From: Nageia nagi
Lineage: Eukaryota; Pinophyta
Assembly (NCBI GenBank): GCA_050084985.1
Contig: JBITNC010000002.1
Span: 30,194,001-30,258,000, forward strand
Length of the DNA: 64,000 bases
Direction of reading: 5' to 3'
Shown here: positions 11,401 through 23,118 of the stretch, in pieces
Position numbering within the stretch: position 1 is the stretch's first letter
Layout: the number at the start of each line of letters is the position of its first letter
Made by a program: the position numbers and the translations under genes
Notes under the pieces: generated by a model
Database searches by the model: none
What the model was told of the DNA's origin: nothing
The model's input: the letters and a program-made list of their open reading frames with translations, nothing else

Positions 11401-12570
11401 TGAATAGAGTGACCTAATTGACAAAAAAGAATAAGAGAAATCAAGTTACGCCAAAGTTATCAAAGATAGAGGACATTGTGAGGAAGAAACTATCAATACT
11501 CTGGTAATTGAAGCTTAATGAATCTAATCCCATATAGCTTGAGGTGTGATGTATATACAAAGTATACTACTCCATTAATAACAAAATTGAGTTCTTCAAA
11601 AAAATCCTTTGAAAAGTCATGTGACAAGAACCACCAGTATCAACCAACCATTTATCTTCCCAATATGTGAATGATGTGTTCAAAAGGTCACTAAGACCCA
11701 CATTGCATTCGATAATAATGAAATGAGTAGATGTAGAAGCCTTATTCCGGTTCCCTTATTGTTCTTATTTCTCTTTGTATTCTTTTATCTTCTCCCAAGG
11801 TGTGTGATAGTTGCATTAGACATAGTGTAGATGTGCCTTATCACTTCGATCACAAAAATTTTGTCTACCACCTCCCCTGTCGCAAAAATATCTCTTACCA
11901 TGACCTTTGTTACTACTTTCACTATGCGAAGAGTCATTTCTCCCTTTTTGAGCAAGACATAGAGTGTTAAGATTTGGATCACAAACTTTCTTCCTGAAAG
12001 CCTTTTCTTGTTCAATAATTTTGTTAACCAAAGCATTGAAGGTCAGAGCCTTTAATTTTCCACTTGCTTATGGTGAATATAGGTGGGTAGAAAATGTGGG
12101 ATAGAGTGCTTTGATGGTGGCAACCAAAGAAATATCTATCATTGCATCGGTGGCTTTGATATTGTGCATGATAGCTTAAATCTCTGAGAACAACATCATA
12201 GGATCATTATCTTTCAAGGTTAAGCTAAATAAATTTTGTTGGAGTTGAATGAGTTCTAACTTTGAATGTGAATCATACAATTCATGCAATTTCTTAAGGA
12301 AATACCATGCATCATCGATATATAAGTTATGTCTATTCATTTCCCCATTGATGGAGATGATAATGGGAGCATATGCCTTACAATTTTTCATCTTCCAAAC
12401 TACTAGTTCTTTTTCATCCGTAGGTTGGATAGGTTTTGTATCACAATTGTAGATGTATTCCCTAAAATCATTAAATATCAAATTATTTTCAACTTTTGGT
12501 ACCATTTGGACCAATTGTCCTTACCGATTAGAACAACACCATCTATGCTTACAAGGAATTGCATGGTAAG
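8394..12570 (-). pseudogene. Gag-pol polyprotein relic of Copia A
   Basis: From the 5' end: gag (UBN2-type) at 12570-12176 (DNWSKWYQ; DDAWYFLKKLHELYDSHSKL), with a frameshift near 12520; a low-complexity and knuckle region at 12036-11785; protease near 11660-11622 (WLVDTGGSCHMT, catalytic DTG kept); GAG-pre-integrase near 11290 (ARFGHLNFDDL); integrase core 11110-10400 (NEAQNFIGTFCSDNEG; KTPFEMWFGHVP); RT 10070-9200 (HIGCKWVYKNK, KARLVAK, DYDETFAPIAK); and RNase H to 8394 (KLAKNPKFHDRSKHI, INILTKVLG). Numerous stops and frameshifts make it non-coding. The LDTG-type protease motif is the only catalytic site that looks unaltered. Confidence 0.85.
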
Positions 12571-12699
12571 ATTCTTAATTAAAGAAACTTTAGATATTGT
12601 TTGTACCAAAGAGAAAAAATTCAAACCAAAAACATAAAATATTTTTTATTCATATGCTTTCTTTACCCATTAACAAAGTTCAAGTAAGAAAGAATAAAG

Positions 12700-13115
12700 C
12701 ATTACATATGACTATGTGTAGTAGGATCTTGTTCCACTTCCATAGGCTCAAACTGATACTCCTCAGAATAGTTGGCTAAGATAAAAACTTCTAGAGGTTG
12801 TGGTGTAGGAACATAACATTTAGAATAAACTTAAATTACCTCTAGAGCTGAATCTAACACAAGATTATTTTCACCCATGGATTCCTCTTATGGTTCACTT
12901 TCTTTTATAATAGGATCATTAGGATGATTTGCTGCATACTCACCAAAAGATGATTCCACTTCTATGTCAATAGAAGGCTCATAGGATAATTTATGTTCAA
13001 TAACATAAGTATTTAGTCTCTAAAATACCACTTCGAGGCCAAAATTTTCAACATCTTGATCAAATTCTTCAAGATTAATTGAAGCTAGATGCTCTACAAG
13101 TGCATTATAACACCC
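12700..13115 (-). pseudogene. Unidentified acidic reading frame in the leader of Copia A
   Basis: One minus-strand frame reads through about 140 codons with only three stops (TAG/TAA at positions compatible with W, Q or R decay). It contains VEHLASINLEEFDQDVE, SIDIEVESSFGEYAANHP and NYSEEYQFEPMEVEQDPTT. It lies between the 5' LTR and gag, on the element's own strand, and is strongly acidic. I do not recognise a domain. It may be an element-encoded leader ORF, a captured host exon or an older nested insertion. Confidence 0.4.
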
Positions 13116-13210
13116 TTGTGTATGCATATCTTATTACTCCAAAACATATAATATTATCTTTCAAATTTTAATTTCAAAAGGATAATAAGAGCAAAAAATT
13201 TATCTTTAAC

Positions 13211-13272
13211 AAGATTTGAACTCAATACCTCCCTTGAACAAACAAATATCCTTACCAATACACCACTCAACC
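13211..13272 (-). repeat. tRNA-like (SINE-type) fragment
   Basis: The minus strand reads GTTGAGTGGTGTATTGGTAA near 13272, then GAGTTCAAATCTTG near 13211. These resemble decayed A and B boxes of a tRNA promoter at normal spacing. There is no acceptor stem pairing or clear anticodon loop, so it is not a tRNA gene. It may be a tRNA-derived SINE remnant inside the leader of Copia A. Confidence 0.35.
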
Positions 13273-14002
13273 TTTCTTGTTATTTAAGTGTAACTCTTTT
13301 CTTAAAACCCTAATTATTAGATTTGAAATTAGATTTTTAAAAATATATTTTAGGAATTATCAAAAACTTGTTGGCAATTCTCTGTGAGTAATTTGGGAAC
13401 TCAAATAAAATTGTATATCAAAGTAAATCAACATAATATATTTAGCTCATACAATAATAGCAGTAAATATACCTTTTAGGCAAGTTGGTGAACCAACATT
13501 TTAAAACATGTGCTAGGAGGAAATGCACAACATCAAGTATTCAAATACAACATTAGGTCTTCACATACTAAACCTCCAAATTCCTTTGATGTTGGGTCAT
13601 ATTTCTTGCAAGCATCACACCTCAACCACAAAGACCATACATCATTATCTATTATTGGCATATATTTTCAAAAAGGGCATCCAAACATTATCACATCTAG
13701 ATAACAAAGGTTCTCAACATCAAACATCATACAAGCAATATCCAAAACTGAAAACAAAGTCACTTTCATGCAAGCTATAAACATTAGATCACACAACACC
13801 TTCTTACATTCTAAAACACTTTACACTCTAGCAAGTTGGACACTTCATATTTTACATGCCTCATGTTTTCATACTTATAACATGATGCTACTAAAAAATC
13901 AGTCAAGAATAGTAACAAACCTCTCCAATAATCTGCAAATGTCACAACATAACACTCATGCTTCAATAGTATAGATAATTGGACAAAGTATGGAGTTTTT
14001 AA

Positions 14003-14019
14003 CATGGCTCTGATAGCAC
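14003..14019 (-). other. Primer-binding site of Copia A
   Basis: The minus strand reads GTGCTATCAGAGCCATG directly after the LTR end. It differs by one base from the usual TGGTATCAGAGCC initiator-Met primer-binding sequence. Confidence 0.7.
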
Positions 14020-14226
14020 TGAAAGAGACCCATGGGATTTGAAGAAAACTCCATGATATATTGAATGAGAGAGATACTGATTTCAATGAGACACTCCTAT
14101 TTGAAGGAGGAAAGGAGAGAGGTTACGAGAGGAACTACCACATAACCAAATAACATTATTAACCAAAAATAGAAAACATTATTATCAAATACAACACCTA
14201 ATACATTCATATTAGGGTTGTTAATA
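14020..14226 (-). repeat. 5' LTR of Copia A
   Basis: Direct repeat partner of 8178-8384. The outer end has decayed (GTTAATA where the partner has ATCAACA). Confidence 0.85.
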
Positions 14227-15000
14227 TTTTTCTCTTGAAATGTAAGAGGGTTAATGGATCCAACATGCAAGTACATAGTCCAAGGTGAGCTTGATGATAT
14301 TGCTCACACTTTTGGAATGTTAGATTTTATTTTTTTGCAAGAAGTTAATATAACTAACTTTATTTTGCAATGTACTTATTCTTTTGTATTATTGCAAGGC
14401 CCCTTTTTCCATGCTAATCATGAGATTGGGAAAGAGGGAGATGTCACTTTCATTTCTTAGGCCCTCCACCTCAACTTATCCCTAGTTCTAAAAGTTTCAA
14501 ATATGATGTGTGAGACCCTCATCAAACCTATGGGGGGGTCACTATTAGAAAATGGTAAATAGCAAGTCCTACCAAGGGGTAATTTTAATATAAAGTTGAA
14601 TTATCGGTATATCGATAAATATTTTATAGGGGGAGGGGGATAGGGATGTTCAAATTTTATGTAATATATTTTACCAACATCAAGTGATCTAATTTTTCCG
14701 CATTAATTTTTCAAATAAATACTTTTCTCTCCATCTTAGGAGTCATCATTTTAGGTGATTTTAAATAATGGGAGATAAGGATTTTGATTAGCAAAGTTCT
14801 AGGTTACTATAATTCTAGGTGATGATATAAAGGGGTAAAGCTACTAAGGGGTATTGAAAATTGATTCATTTTTTTTTTATAAATTGGTATGATTTAAAAA
14901 TGATTATTATTTATTATATAGGAGTTTACCATGAGGGATTTAATAAATTAAAAGAGAAGGTGGTAAATTTTACAAATTAGGGTTTTCTTAGGAAACTTAT
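14227..15000 (+). pseudogene. LINE ORF2 endonuclease relic, 3' part of split LINE
   Basis: The plus strand after Copia A reads LKCKRVNGSNMQ in one frame and, one frame over, a relic of the LINE opening motif 'WNVRGLNDP'. It is followed by DFIFLQEVNITNF and FVLLQGPFFHANHE, which match the APE-type endonuclease of plant LINE ORF2 (LQE catalytic motif kept). Further on, VIILGDF corresponds to the GDFN motif, with the Asn changed. No RT follows, so the LINE copy is incomplete or further rearranged. Strand and order match the ORF1 relic at 6960-8177. Confidence 0.65.
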
Positions 15001-16199
15001 GGATGGAGGTGCTATGAAGGCTTTCTATCAAGTGACCCACCCCCCATGACCAAACCCAACAAACCTTTTAAAGAATTTGAATAACCTTGAAGCTTCCAAT
15101 AGAGGGGCAACATCCCCTTCCACCGCCAAAATAATGGGCTTATTCTAGACAAGCTCACTAGCCATTATTACTATTTGTAATAGTGAAATACATGTAGAAG
15201 CTTTATGCATTTGTTTAGGCATAAGCTTCTTATGTAATATACTTCCTCCACCTCATCTATTGGGAACTAGTCTCTCAAACGTCCACTTATGTTTGGTGTG
15301 AACAAGATTTTTCTTTAAAGTTTGCTTATCCATGAAAGGTAATGAAAACTACGAGTTGGTAATCCAAACCATGATTTATGCTTATTAATTGGACCCCAAT
15401 CCCAATAACTATGATTTGGATGAGCTATGGATTAATTTCATGCTTTTGAACTACTATTTATTGTACTTTAATTAACATTTATCATTTATAATAATTGATA
15501 TTAAATTAATTAAATAGAATCAATTTTTAGTAACAACAACTACCTTAGACTTAGTTTCAACATCTATGAGAAATTAAACTTTCTCAAAAGGATATCAATC
15601 CCCTAAATAAGTTTTAGGGTTTTGGTAAAAGAAAATATATGAATAATAGTTTTTGAAGTTATAAAATGGTAGAAATGAATATGATTATACTTTGATGGAT
15701 CTTTGGAATTGTAGATCTAAGGTACATGTTATGATTATGATTGTTATTTTGATTATGTAAGTGTAGATGACTAAGGAAGCAAAGTTGCATTTTTAAAAGC
15801 ATATAGACTGATGGAGTAACTTATAGACTTATAGTGTGACTTGATAAGTGTAATGCATCTTACTCATTATATATTTACTTTTGTGATCATGTATGATCTT
15901 TGAAAAGAAAAATTACATAAAATTATGCTTGATTATCAAAATTCTTGATTGATTGTTGAATAGTAGCATAAAAGCTTCATAAGAAAAAAATATTTGTAAT
16001 GATGATCTTGATTTTTTTATATACATTGGAGGTGTTTTTTCGAGGGAACCAATAACCCAATTACGTTCATGCCTTGATTTCATCTTTAAAGTCCCAAACC
16101 AACAAAAAACCTCCTAGTATCATAATGCCACTACTATTGTGTCAAATGACTACCAACCTACATAGCATAAGCCTTCATAAAGCATAATACTTAATTGAT
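15001..16199. other. Unassigned AT-rich DNA
   Basis: No supported gene. Short open stretches on the minus strand (for example around 15050-15200) have no recognisable motif. The sequence around 15480-16000 is simple AT-rich spacer. Confidence 0.3.
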
Positions 16200-17309
16200 T
16201 CCTTTCGTAGCCAAAATAGGCATCAAATAATAGTCTAAAGATTAAACATCCAACTTCTCACAAACATACTAATAGAGCTTATCCACCTAAATGATGATAT
16301 TGTTAAGTCTTATTAGTAGTGTACCCCATAGCGACCCTATATCCTTAAGCATAATACCTTTACTCACTCAAACCTTCTTCAATGAACTTCTAGCCATACC
16401 TCCTATCAGTGAATAAGGAGTATTAACCTCTTGAGAATCATTTGAATCCTTTTTAGTATCCAATTTTCCTTTGTGAAATGTGTTGTGCCATTCTCCATCG
16501 ACCTCCTTCACATTCTTTCACTTACAAATTCCTCCCAACACACCCATATTAGTACCACATTTCTCCTCTTGCTTTAGAATAGGCATGAAATCATTTGGAT
16601 CCCCCATACAACCCTATTTCTTGGCCATGTATTAGGCCACAACCAGGAACAATCCTTGGTGCAAATAAAATTTAATTCTTCCTTTTTGGAAGTCCTTTTC
16701 ATTATTCTCCATTTCCTTAAATAAAAATTAAGGTACATTACCCCTTTTCTTCTAATGCATATGATTCAAGATTGAAAGATAATAGCCTCTTACCCATGTA
16801 ATTTGGGTGTTCAGTGTAATGTAATTCATGATAGTACTTATTACTTTCAACTAGGGTTGAGGTAATCCCTCCCTCAGGATGTACTTCCCATCCCACTATA
16901 TCTTCTCATTAGTGGTGAAGGAGTCCAATTGAGGATGTTTTTCCCTCTAAATTTTCCATCCATCATCTGGTAGACCCAAAATCTCCATGAACATTATCAA
17001 TGATATCTCAACATGAACATTATCAATGATATCTCAAACTTGAACAAACTGACAATCACACAACCTTCCCCTAACTACTCATCATTTGGTGCTACAATGC
17101 TACATCATAGCCTTCAAAGAGGTCTAAGAAGCTTTGTAATATCTTGCATTCTTCAACACCTCCTACACATTATCACTAATGAAGAGCTTATATAGTTCTA
17201 TGCATAAGTCCTTATGCCCCCATTAGAGGCTCCTACTCTACCTTTCACCATTATCATTAGAGCTCTTTGCATATGATCTAAAAATCCTCTCTCTACAATA
17301 GCTGAAGCC
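16200..17309 (-). pseudogene. Relic ORF of unknown function, C-terminal part (split by Copia B)
   Basis: A single minus-strand frame continues from about 16995 to 16620 with stops only where CAA, CAG or TGG is plausible. It reads MEILGLPDDGWKI, HPQLDSFTTNEKI, WDGKYILREGLPQP, ITWVRGYYLSILNHMH and KGRIKFYLHQGLFLVVA, and downstream GEWHNTFHKGKLDTKKDS. It is thus a decayed protein gene. The segment before the insertion (17309-17238) reads FSYCRERIFRSYAKSSNDNG and joins in frame to 29136-29574 once the Copia B insertion and one target copy are removed. I do not recognise the family. The layout is loosely reminiscent of 'putative plant transposon protein' domains, but that is a guess. Confidence 0.5.
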
Positions 17310-17770
17310 TGTTGGAATGTATAATGCATTATTGTAAAGGTTTGTATTAATCCTCTTTATAAATTCACTAATACTTAAGGGTATCATTAGATACCTTAAG
17401 TATTTAAGTGAATATAATAATGTAACTTGTCCTACACTCCATGTCATGAGCATAACCCTTGGGTAAAAGGATGATTCAAAGAGGGATTTTTACCTATAAA
17501 TAGAAAGCTACCTCTTTGGATCATACACCAATTTGTGGAGTAAAGTTATGCTAGAGGATAGTGTTTATGACTTGAGGTTAGAAAGATTGTAAAGAGTTCA
17601 AATTTGAGATTAAAGAGATCTAGTTAGTGGATGTACTCTTAGTTGGAGGAACCACTTACATCTTGTGTTATCTTTGTGAGATTGCTTTATGAGTTTGTTA
17701 GATGTGAATTGTGAGCTTTCATATGATCTTGGAAGTTGAAAGTTGTTTAATTTATAGTGCAACTCTTTCA
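17310..17770 (+). repeat. 5' LTR of Copia B
   Basis: 461 bp. Matches 28638-29135 except that the 3' copy has about 37 extra bases around 28800-28836. A TATA-like CTATAAATAGAAAG occurs near 17495. Confidence 0.85.
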
Positions 17771-17771
17771 T

Positions 17772-17785
17772 TTGGTATCAAAGCA
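17772..17785 (+). other. Primer-binding site of Copia B
   Basis: TTGGTATCAAAGCA one base after the LTR end; complementary to the initiator-Met tRNA 3' end with one or two changes. Confidence 0.7.
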
Positions 17786-17789
17786 CATC

Positions 17790-19929
17790 ATCTGAAATTG
17801 CACAAAAAATCATGGAGGTTGCCAACTCATTATTTATGTTGTAGGCCTCAAGTGCCTTCTCATCTATAGGAGCAATAAGGTTCTCATTCACTATTTGTCA
17901 AAGTTTCCTTACCTACAATTTAGCTCTCATATTTGGTCTCTAAATTTCAAATTTGGAACCATTGAGAATGTGTTTGGGTAAAAAAAATCTCCCATTAACT
18001 ACACAAGAGTGTAAAAAAATAATAAGCATATGGTTCAATAAACAACATTATATGTTAATTTTTAACCAAGTGATACATGTTACATTTAATTAACTAAGAC
18101 ATGCTTGATTTGATTCACTAGTGTAAATGTTTTACAACTCAAATAATAATCCATGTACCCAAATACATTTCTCATCTTAAGAACCATAGATGTAGAGTGA
18201 CATTGTTGAGGCTTATTTTCTTGTATAAAATTAAGCCTTTACTTGGATGCCCACACAAGAGGAGCCTAAGTACTACCAATCCCCAACTAATTCACCTTGG
18301 TTAGTATTATACTCTCACAAGGAGAAGTACCCACTATTTTTCAAGGTTATGATGTAAATTGGATCAACCAAATTATTAATATTGATTAGGTTTCAAGTTG
18401 TCCTCCTAGGTTATCAAGATAATCTTTAAATGGACATGCAAACATGTGGTATCACTACACACATGCTTATCCACTTATTGGAATTATGTCCATACCAATA
18501 GAGGACTTAGGGGCAATTGAGAAGTATAGAATTTTCATCATTTGGATCATCGAACTTAAAGGCTCCAGTCTGCCTATCCTCACCTAATGGTTCCCCAAAT
18601 AAATCATATTATAGAATGTATATGTGGATGTGTTCATTTTAGGGGTTGCTCAAATTCTATGTAAAAGTGCTAAATACAAAATAAAGTGCATTAAACATTA
18701 TCCATTCATAACTAGGAACCTTAAGAGTCCAATGGGTTTTGTTTACTAACCCATAAAGAACATCGTTACATAGGTCCATAAACTTGCATAAGTTAACTTT
18801 GAAAGAAAAAATTCTTAAGCTTAAGCATGCATTAATTCCATAATTTTCATAAGTTAACTTTGCATAAAGGATAAATACTTAATAAGTAGGAAGCATGCAT
18901 CTTAAGGATTTTAAGTCATATGCATCATTAACTTAAAAAATTTAACTCCTAAGCATATATCATTAACTTAAAAAATTTAAGTCCTAAACATGCATTATTA
19001 ACTTAAAAACTTAAGTCCTAAGCATGTATCATTAACTTAAAAAATTTAAGTTCTAAACATGGATCATTAACTTAAAATTTTTTAAGTCCTAAGCATGTAT
19101 CATTAACCTAAGCAATAGACATATCATGTTTGCATAAGGATCTAAAATTTTAAGTAAAGACTTTCAAAAAATTTCCCCCTTTTTACTTAAAAATATGATT
19201 CCTTTAATAATATCATTGCAATTTTTAACCTTAGGAAAAAAATTATTTATTACTTTTATCCAAGTAATATTTACCAAAGTAAATTTGCAATGTAATTAAG
19301 AAAGAAACTTGTAAATATGCCTCTTAGAAGACTTAGCTAAATAATTTTACTTTTTAAAAATTACCTTGCAACTTTAAGATAATTTTAACTAAGTAAAAAT
19401 AATAATAATAATAAGAATAATATTTTTTCCATAATAATTTAAAACTTTCTCCAAGTGACAAAAAATAAATAAGTCATCATTTACATATCCACACTCTACA
19501 AAAAATTAAATGAGGGGAGTAACCTAGACTCCACTTCATGCAATTAATGTGATAGATAGAACCCACACTTCACCCAAATATTAAAAGATGCATTAATTTT
19601 AGTCACCAAGTTTGGAGAAAAAAAGAAAGGATACCCATACTCTCCATGCATCAGTTAATTAAAGCATGTCATGATGAAAAATAGGTTGTTTGTAAGAAAG
19701 CAAAAACATAGTAACTACCTCAAAAGCAATGCATCTACCAAGAAATTAATGTGCAAGGTAGATGAAGATTCAAAATAAATAGAAATATAGGGAAGAGATA
19801 GCAGCACGGGGTTGAGTAAAGGCTACACAAGGAGGAGTTGCTTGCGACCTTTGGACCCTGAAGCAAGAACAAGATAAAACACCCCCATTTTACTAGGTAG
19901 AGTGGAGGAATGAAGGTACCTACATGATA
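17790..19929 (+). other. Leader region of Copia B without recognisable gag
   Basis: About 2.1 kb between primer-binding site and pol. No UBN2-type gag or zinc knuckle could be read on the plus strand, although ATGGAGGTTGCCAACTC at 17811 could be an old start. The stretch includes the tandem repeat at 18880-19115. Deletion of gag and replacement by non-coding sequence, or an unrecognised nested insertion, are both possible. Confidence 0.4.
18880..19115. repeat. AT-rich tandem repeat, about 37-bp unit
   Basis: Five to six imperfect units, each containing ATTAACTTAAAAAATTTAAG followed by TCCTAAGCATGTATC. Each unit has the self-complementary core CTTAAAAAATTTAAG, so it could form small hairpins. 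Confidence 0.75.
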
Positions 19930-22618
19930 GAAAACTAGATCAAATTAACATTTCCTATTGCATTAAAAAAAGCCTTGCCACATTGGTTAAAGGATCAGTG
20001 AAAGATGATCTCTATATTATGGATCAAGTTCCATCAAAGATGTGTCTTACTACAAGTGTGTGTTCTAAAATCTTTGGCACCAATGTTTAGGGCACCTTAA
20101 CCACAAGAGTATTCATGTCATGAAAGACCAAGAACTTATGGAAGGTTTTCCTTCAATTTCTTCTTCAAATGGTCTATGTGAGAAGTGCATCCTCAATATG
20201 ATGCATAGGCAAAAGTTTGAAAAAGATAAGGTAACAAGAGCATCTCAACCTTTTCAACTTATGCATTTAGATTTAATAGGTCTATTTCAGACTAAGTCAC
20301 TTGGAGGAGCATCTTACATCTTGAATTTCATTGATGAATTTAGTATAATGATCTTTGGGTATCTACTTGAGCACAAGGATCAAACTTTTAAGAGTTTTAA
20401 GGTTTTTAAGGCCTTTGTTGAGAATCAAACTAACTTTAAAATTAAGATGTTGATATCAGATAATGGGGGAGAATATAACATCAATGAGTTCAATGACTAT
20501 TATGCTAAGTAAGGAATTAAGAGGCAATTTACGATTCCTTACACTCCTTAGTAGAATGGTGTTGCTAAAAAGAAAAATAAGACAATTATGGAGATGGCTA
20601 AATGCATGCTGGGTAATCTTCCTAGTTTCTTATGGGGTGAAAATGTGAGCACTGCTATTTACACCTTGAATAGGTGTCTCATAAAAATTATTTAGGGTAA
20701 AACTCCTTTTGAGGCATGGTCAGGAAGAAAACCTAACATTTATCACCTTAGGGGTGTTTGGTTATGAAGCATTCTCCTACATTATTTCTAAAAAAATAAA
20801 AAAGTTAGATAAAAAAGTTAAAAAATGCATCTTTATGCATTATGACAGTCAGCATAAAGGCTATGGGCTCTACTCTCCATCCTATAAAGCCATGTTTGTT
20901 TCAAGAGATGTAAATTTCAATGAACTTCCTAAAGAATTTGCTTCTAATGAGGATGTTGATGATCTAGGTGACTCATTAGTTACTCTGAGCTAGTTGGATA
21001 TTGATATAGATAAGTCACCTCAGAAACAAAATTTTTCAACTCAATAGGTAACAAGAAGCATGAGCTTGAACAAATATTTATTTTCCAAGATTGATAATAA
21101 GCATGAGCCCTCATCTTTTAAATATGCTTCTAAGCATGAGTGTTGGATGGAAGCCATGAAACTTGGGATTTGGTTCTTTATCCCAATGAGAAGAATGTGA
21201 TTGGTAATAAGTGGATCTACAAGGTCAAATTCAATTTAATTGGAGATATTAAAAAATGTAAGGCAAGGTTAGTAGCCAAAGGTTTTGCTTAGAAATATAG
21301 TGTAGATTATGAAAAAAACTTTGCTCATGTGGTAAAAATGCCTACTATTAGAATTATCCTTGCTCTTTCTAGAGCTTAAAAATGAAAAGTTTTTCAACTT
21401 AATATCAAGAGTGCATTTCTCAATGGTTATTTAAATATGAAAATCTTCATGAATCAACCAGAAGGGTTTATTATGGAAGGTAAAAAGTAGTTTATGTGCA
21501 AGCTAAAGAAGTCATTGTATGGACTCAAGCAAGCACCTAAAGCCTGGTATAAGAAGATTTCAAGATTCTTTATAGATATTAGATTCTTTAAGTACTTTTT
21601 TGACTCTAATCTATATGTGCTTAATCAGGGAAAATATATGGTATTGATTCTCCTTTATGTGGATGATCTTCTGATAACTAGGAATAATGAAGAAATCATT
21701 CAAGAGTGCATATCCAAACTTAAGACAACATTTGAAATTATTGATCTTGGTCTCTTGCACTACTACCTTGGAATGCAAGTGTATAAATATAAGGATTGTA
21801 CTTATATTAGTCAATATAAGTATGTATTAGACATCTTATAAAAATTTGGAATGGAGTGTAAATATGTTGCGATCCCAGTCTCTCCTAAAATCATAATTTC
21901 TCTGAGCTCCAACTCGTAGTTGGTTGATGATACCACTTATAAGTAATTAATTGGTATTCTTTTGTATTTGATTATTTATAGGCTAGATATTGCCTTTGCA
22001 ATGAATCTGATGGCATGATTCATGCAAAATTCATATGTTGAGCACCTCAATGTTGTTAAGCAAATCTTGAGGTATGTTGCAGGAACTAAAGATCTTGCTC
22101 TCAAGTATTCTAAGTTGCCCTCATTTATTCTCTCTATATTCTTAGATTTTGACTATGGAGGAGATAGAGATGATAGGAAATCAACCTCTACGCATATGTA
22201 TAGCATTAGTTCAGGTGCTATCTCTTAAGCTTCCAAGAAGTAGCCTATTATTTCTCTTTTTATCATAAAAATTGAATACCATGCCATTTCTATTGCATTC
22301 TAGGAAGCCATTTGGCTTAGACATCTTCTAAAAGAAATTAGGTATGAGCAAGGTGGCTCATCTTTGATTTATTTAGATAATAAATCAATGATATCTTTGG
22401 CTAAGAATCTTGTGTTATATTAGAGAACAAAATATGTAGAAATCTAGGCATATGTTATAAAGGAGAAGGTTCTTGATGGCATCATACACTTGGAGTATTA
22501 TCCATCCACCTTGAACTCTACTAATTTGTTCACCAAATCCCTCTCAAAAGCTTAATTCTATAAGCTTAGGGATGCTATTAGGTTGGTGAAGTTGCCCTCA
22601 AAGGGAAGTGAAGTTTGA
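19930..22618 (+). pseudogene. Pol relic of Copia B (integrase, RT, RNase H)
   Basis: GAG-pre-integrase at about 20077 (LNHKSIHVMKD, LCEKCILNMMHRQKF). Integrase core 20230-20990 (MHLDLIGLFQTKSLGG, FIDEF, LISDNGGEY, QNGVAKKKNKTIMEMAKCML, KTPFEAWSGRKPN) with a frameshift near 20750. RT 21180-21840 (NKWIYKVKFN, KARLVAKGFA, KKSLYGLKQAPKAWYKK, LLYVDDLLITRN: YVDD kept). RNase H to about 22560 (DYGGDRDDRKSTSTHMY, LDNKSMI). Stops such as AK-stop-GI and FA-stop-KY break the frame. It is on the same strand as its LTRs. Confidence 0.85.
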
Positions 22619-22708
22619 ATTCTTGTGTTGAATTCATATTTGTGATGACAACTTCACCCTTAGGAGGATTTTATGTTGTATAGTGTTGATTTTGTTGTAC
22701 ACATTTGT

Positions 22709-23118
22709 TGTTACGATGCTACAAATATGAAAAGGGAAATATTGTATAAATAAAATGAATATCAAATTGAAATAAGAAAATGTTAACCATCTAATGGAAA
22801 TAACAAAGCATGCACTGATAAATAGAACACGAAATAGCAACAATAAGCAGATAAGGATATGATTTTATTGAATAGTAATAGAATCATAGGTCGCTTCAAG
22901 GGGGCTACCTCCTTATAACTCCAAAAGTAAAAAATAATGTTCAAGATCCATTTCTTCACATATTTCTATCTATTTATAATAAACTAACTCTAACCCTAAT
23001 AGAAATGCAAAATCGAGCCTTGCTCTTACAATCATAATATTATGATTTACAATATAGGTTGATAATTTAATAAAATACTAATACTAACACTAAAATGTTA
23101 GGATGTAGGATCCTAACA
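22709..23118 (-). repeat. 3' LTR of the chromovirus
   Basis: 410 bp, direct repeat of 27614-28016; beside the purine tract at 23119-23133. Confidence 0.85.

Larger units (their letters stand above)
8178..14226 (-). mobile_element. Copia LTR retrotransposon A, degraded, with short LTRs
   Basis: A 207-bp direct repeat (8178-8384 and 14020-14226) flanks a Copia polyprotein relic on the minus strand. Inside the right LTR (the 5' LTR) is a primer-binding site whose minus-strand sequence is GTGCTATCAGAGCCATG, close to the initiator-Met tRNA complement. Inside the left (3') LTR is a polypurine tract, minus-strand AGATTAAGGGAGGGAA. Domain order from the 5' end is gag, protease, integrase, RT, RNase H, which is Ty1/copia. 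The element interrupts a LINE. A clear 5-bp target duplication was not found. Confidence 0.85.

Noticed and set aside
13211-13272. A functional tRNA gene
   Set aside because: Box-like motifs exist but no acceptor stem, anticodon arm or clean B box; kept only as a tRNA-like fragment.
14227-15000. Treating the LINE endonuclease piece as a separate LINE from 6960-8177
   Set aside because: Strand and ORF1-to-ORF2 order agree and only Copia A lies between, so one split LINE is simpler.
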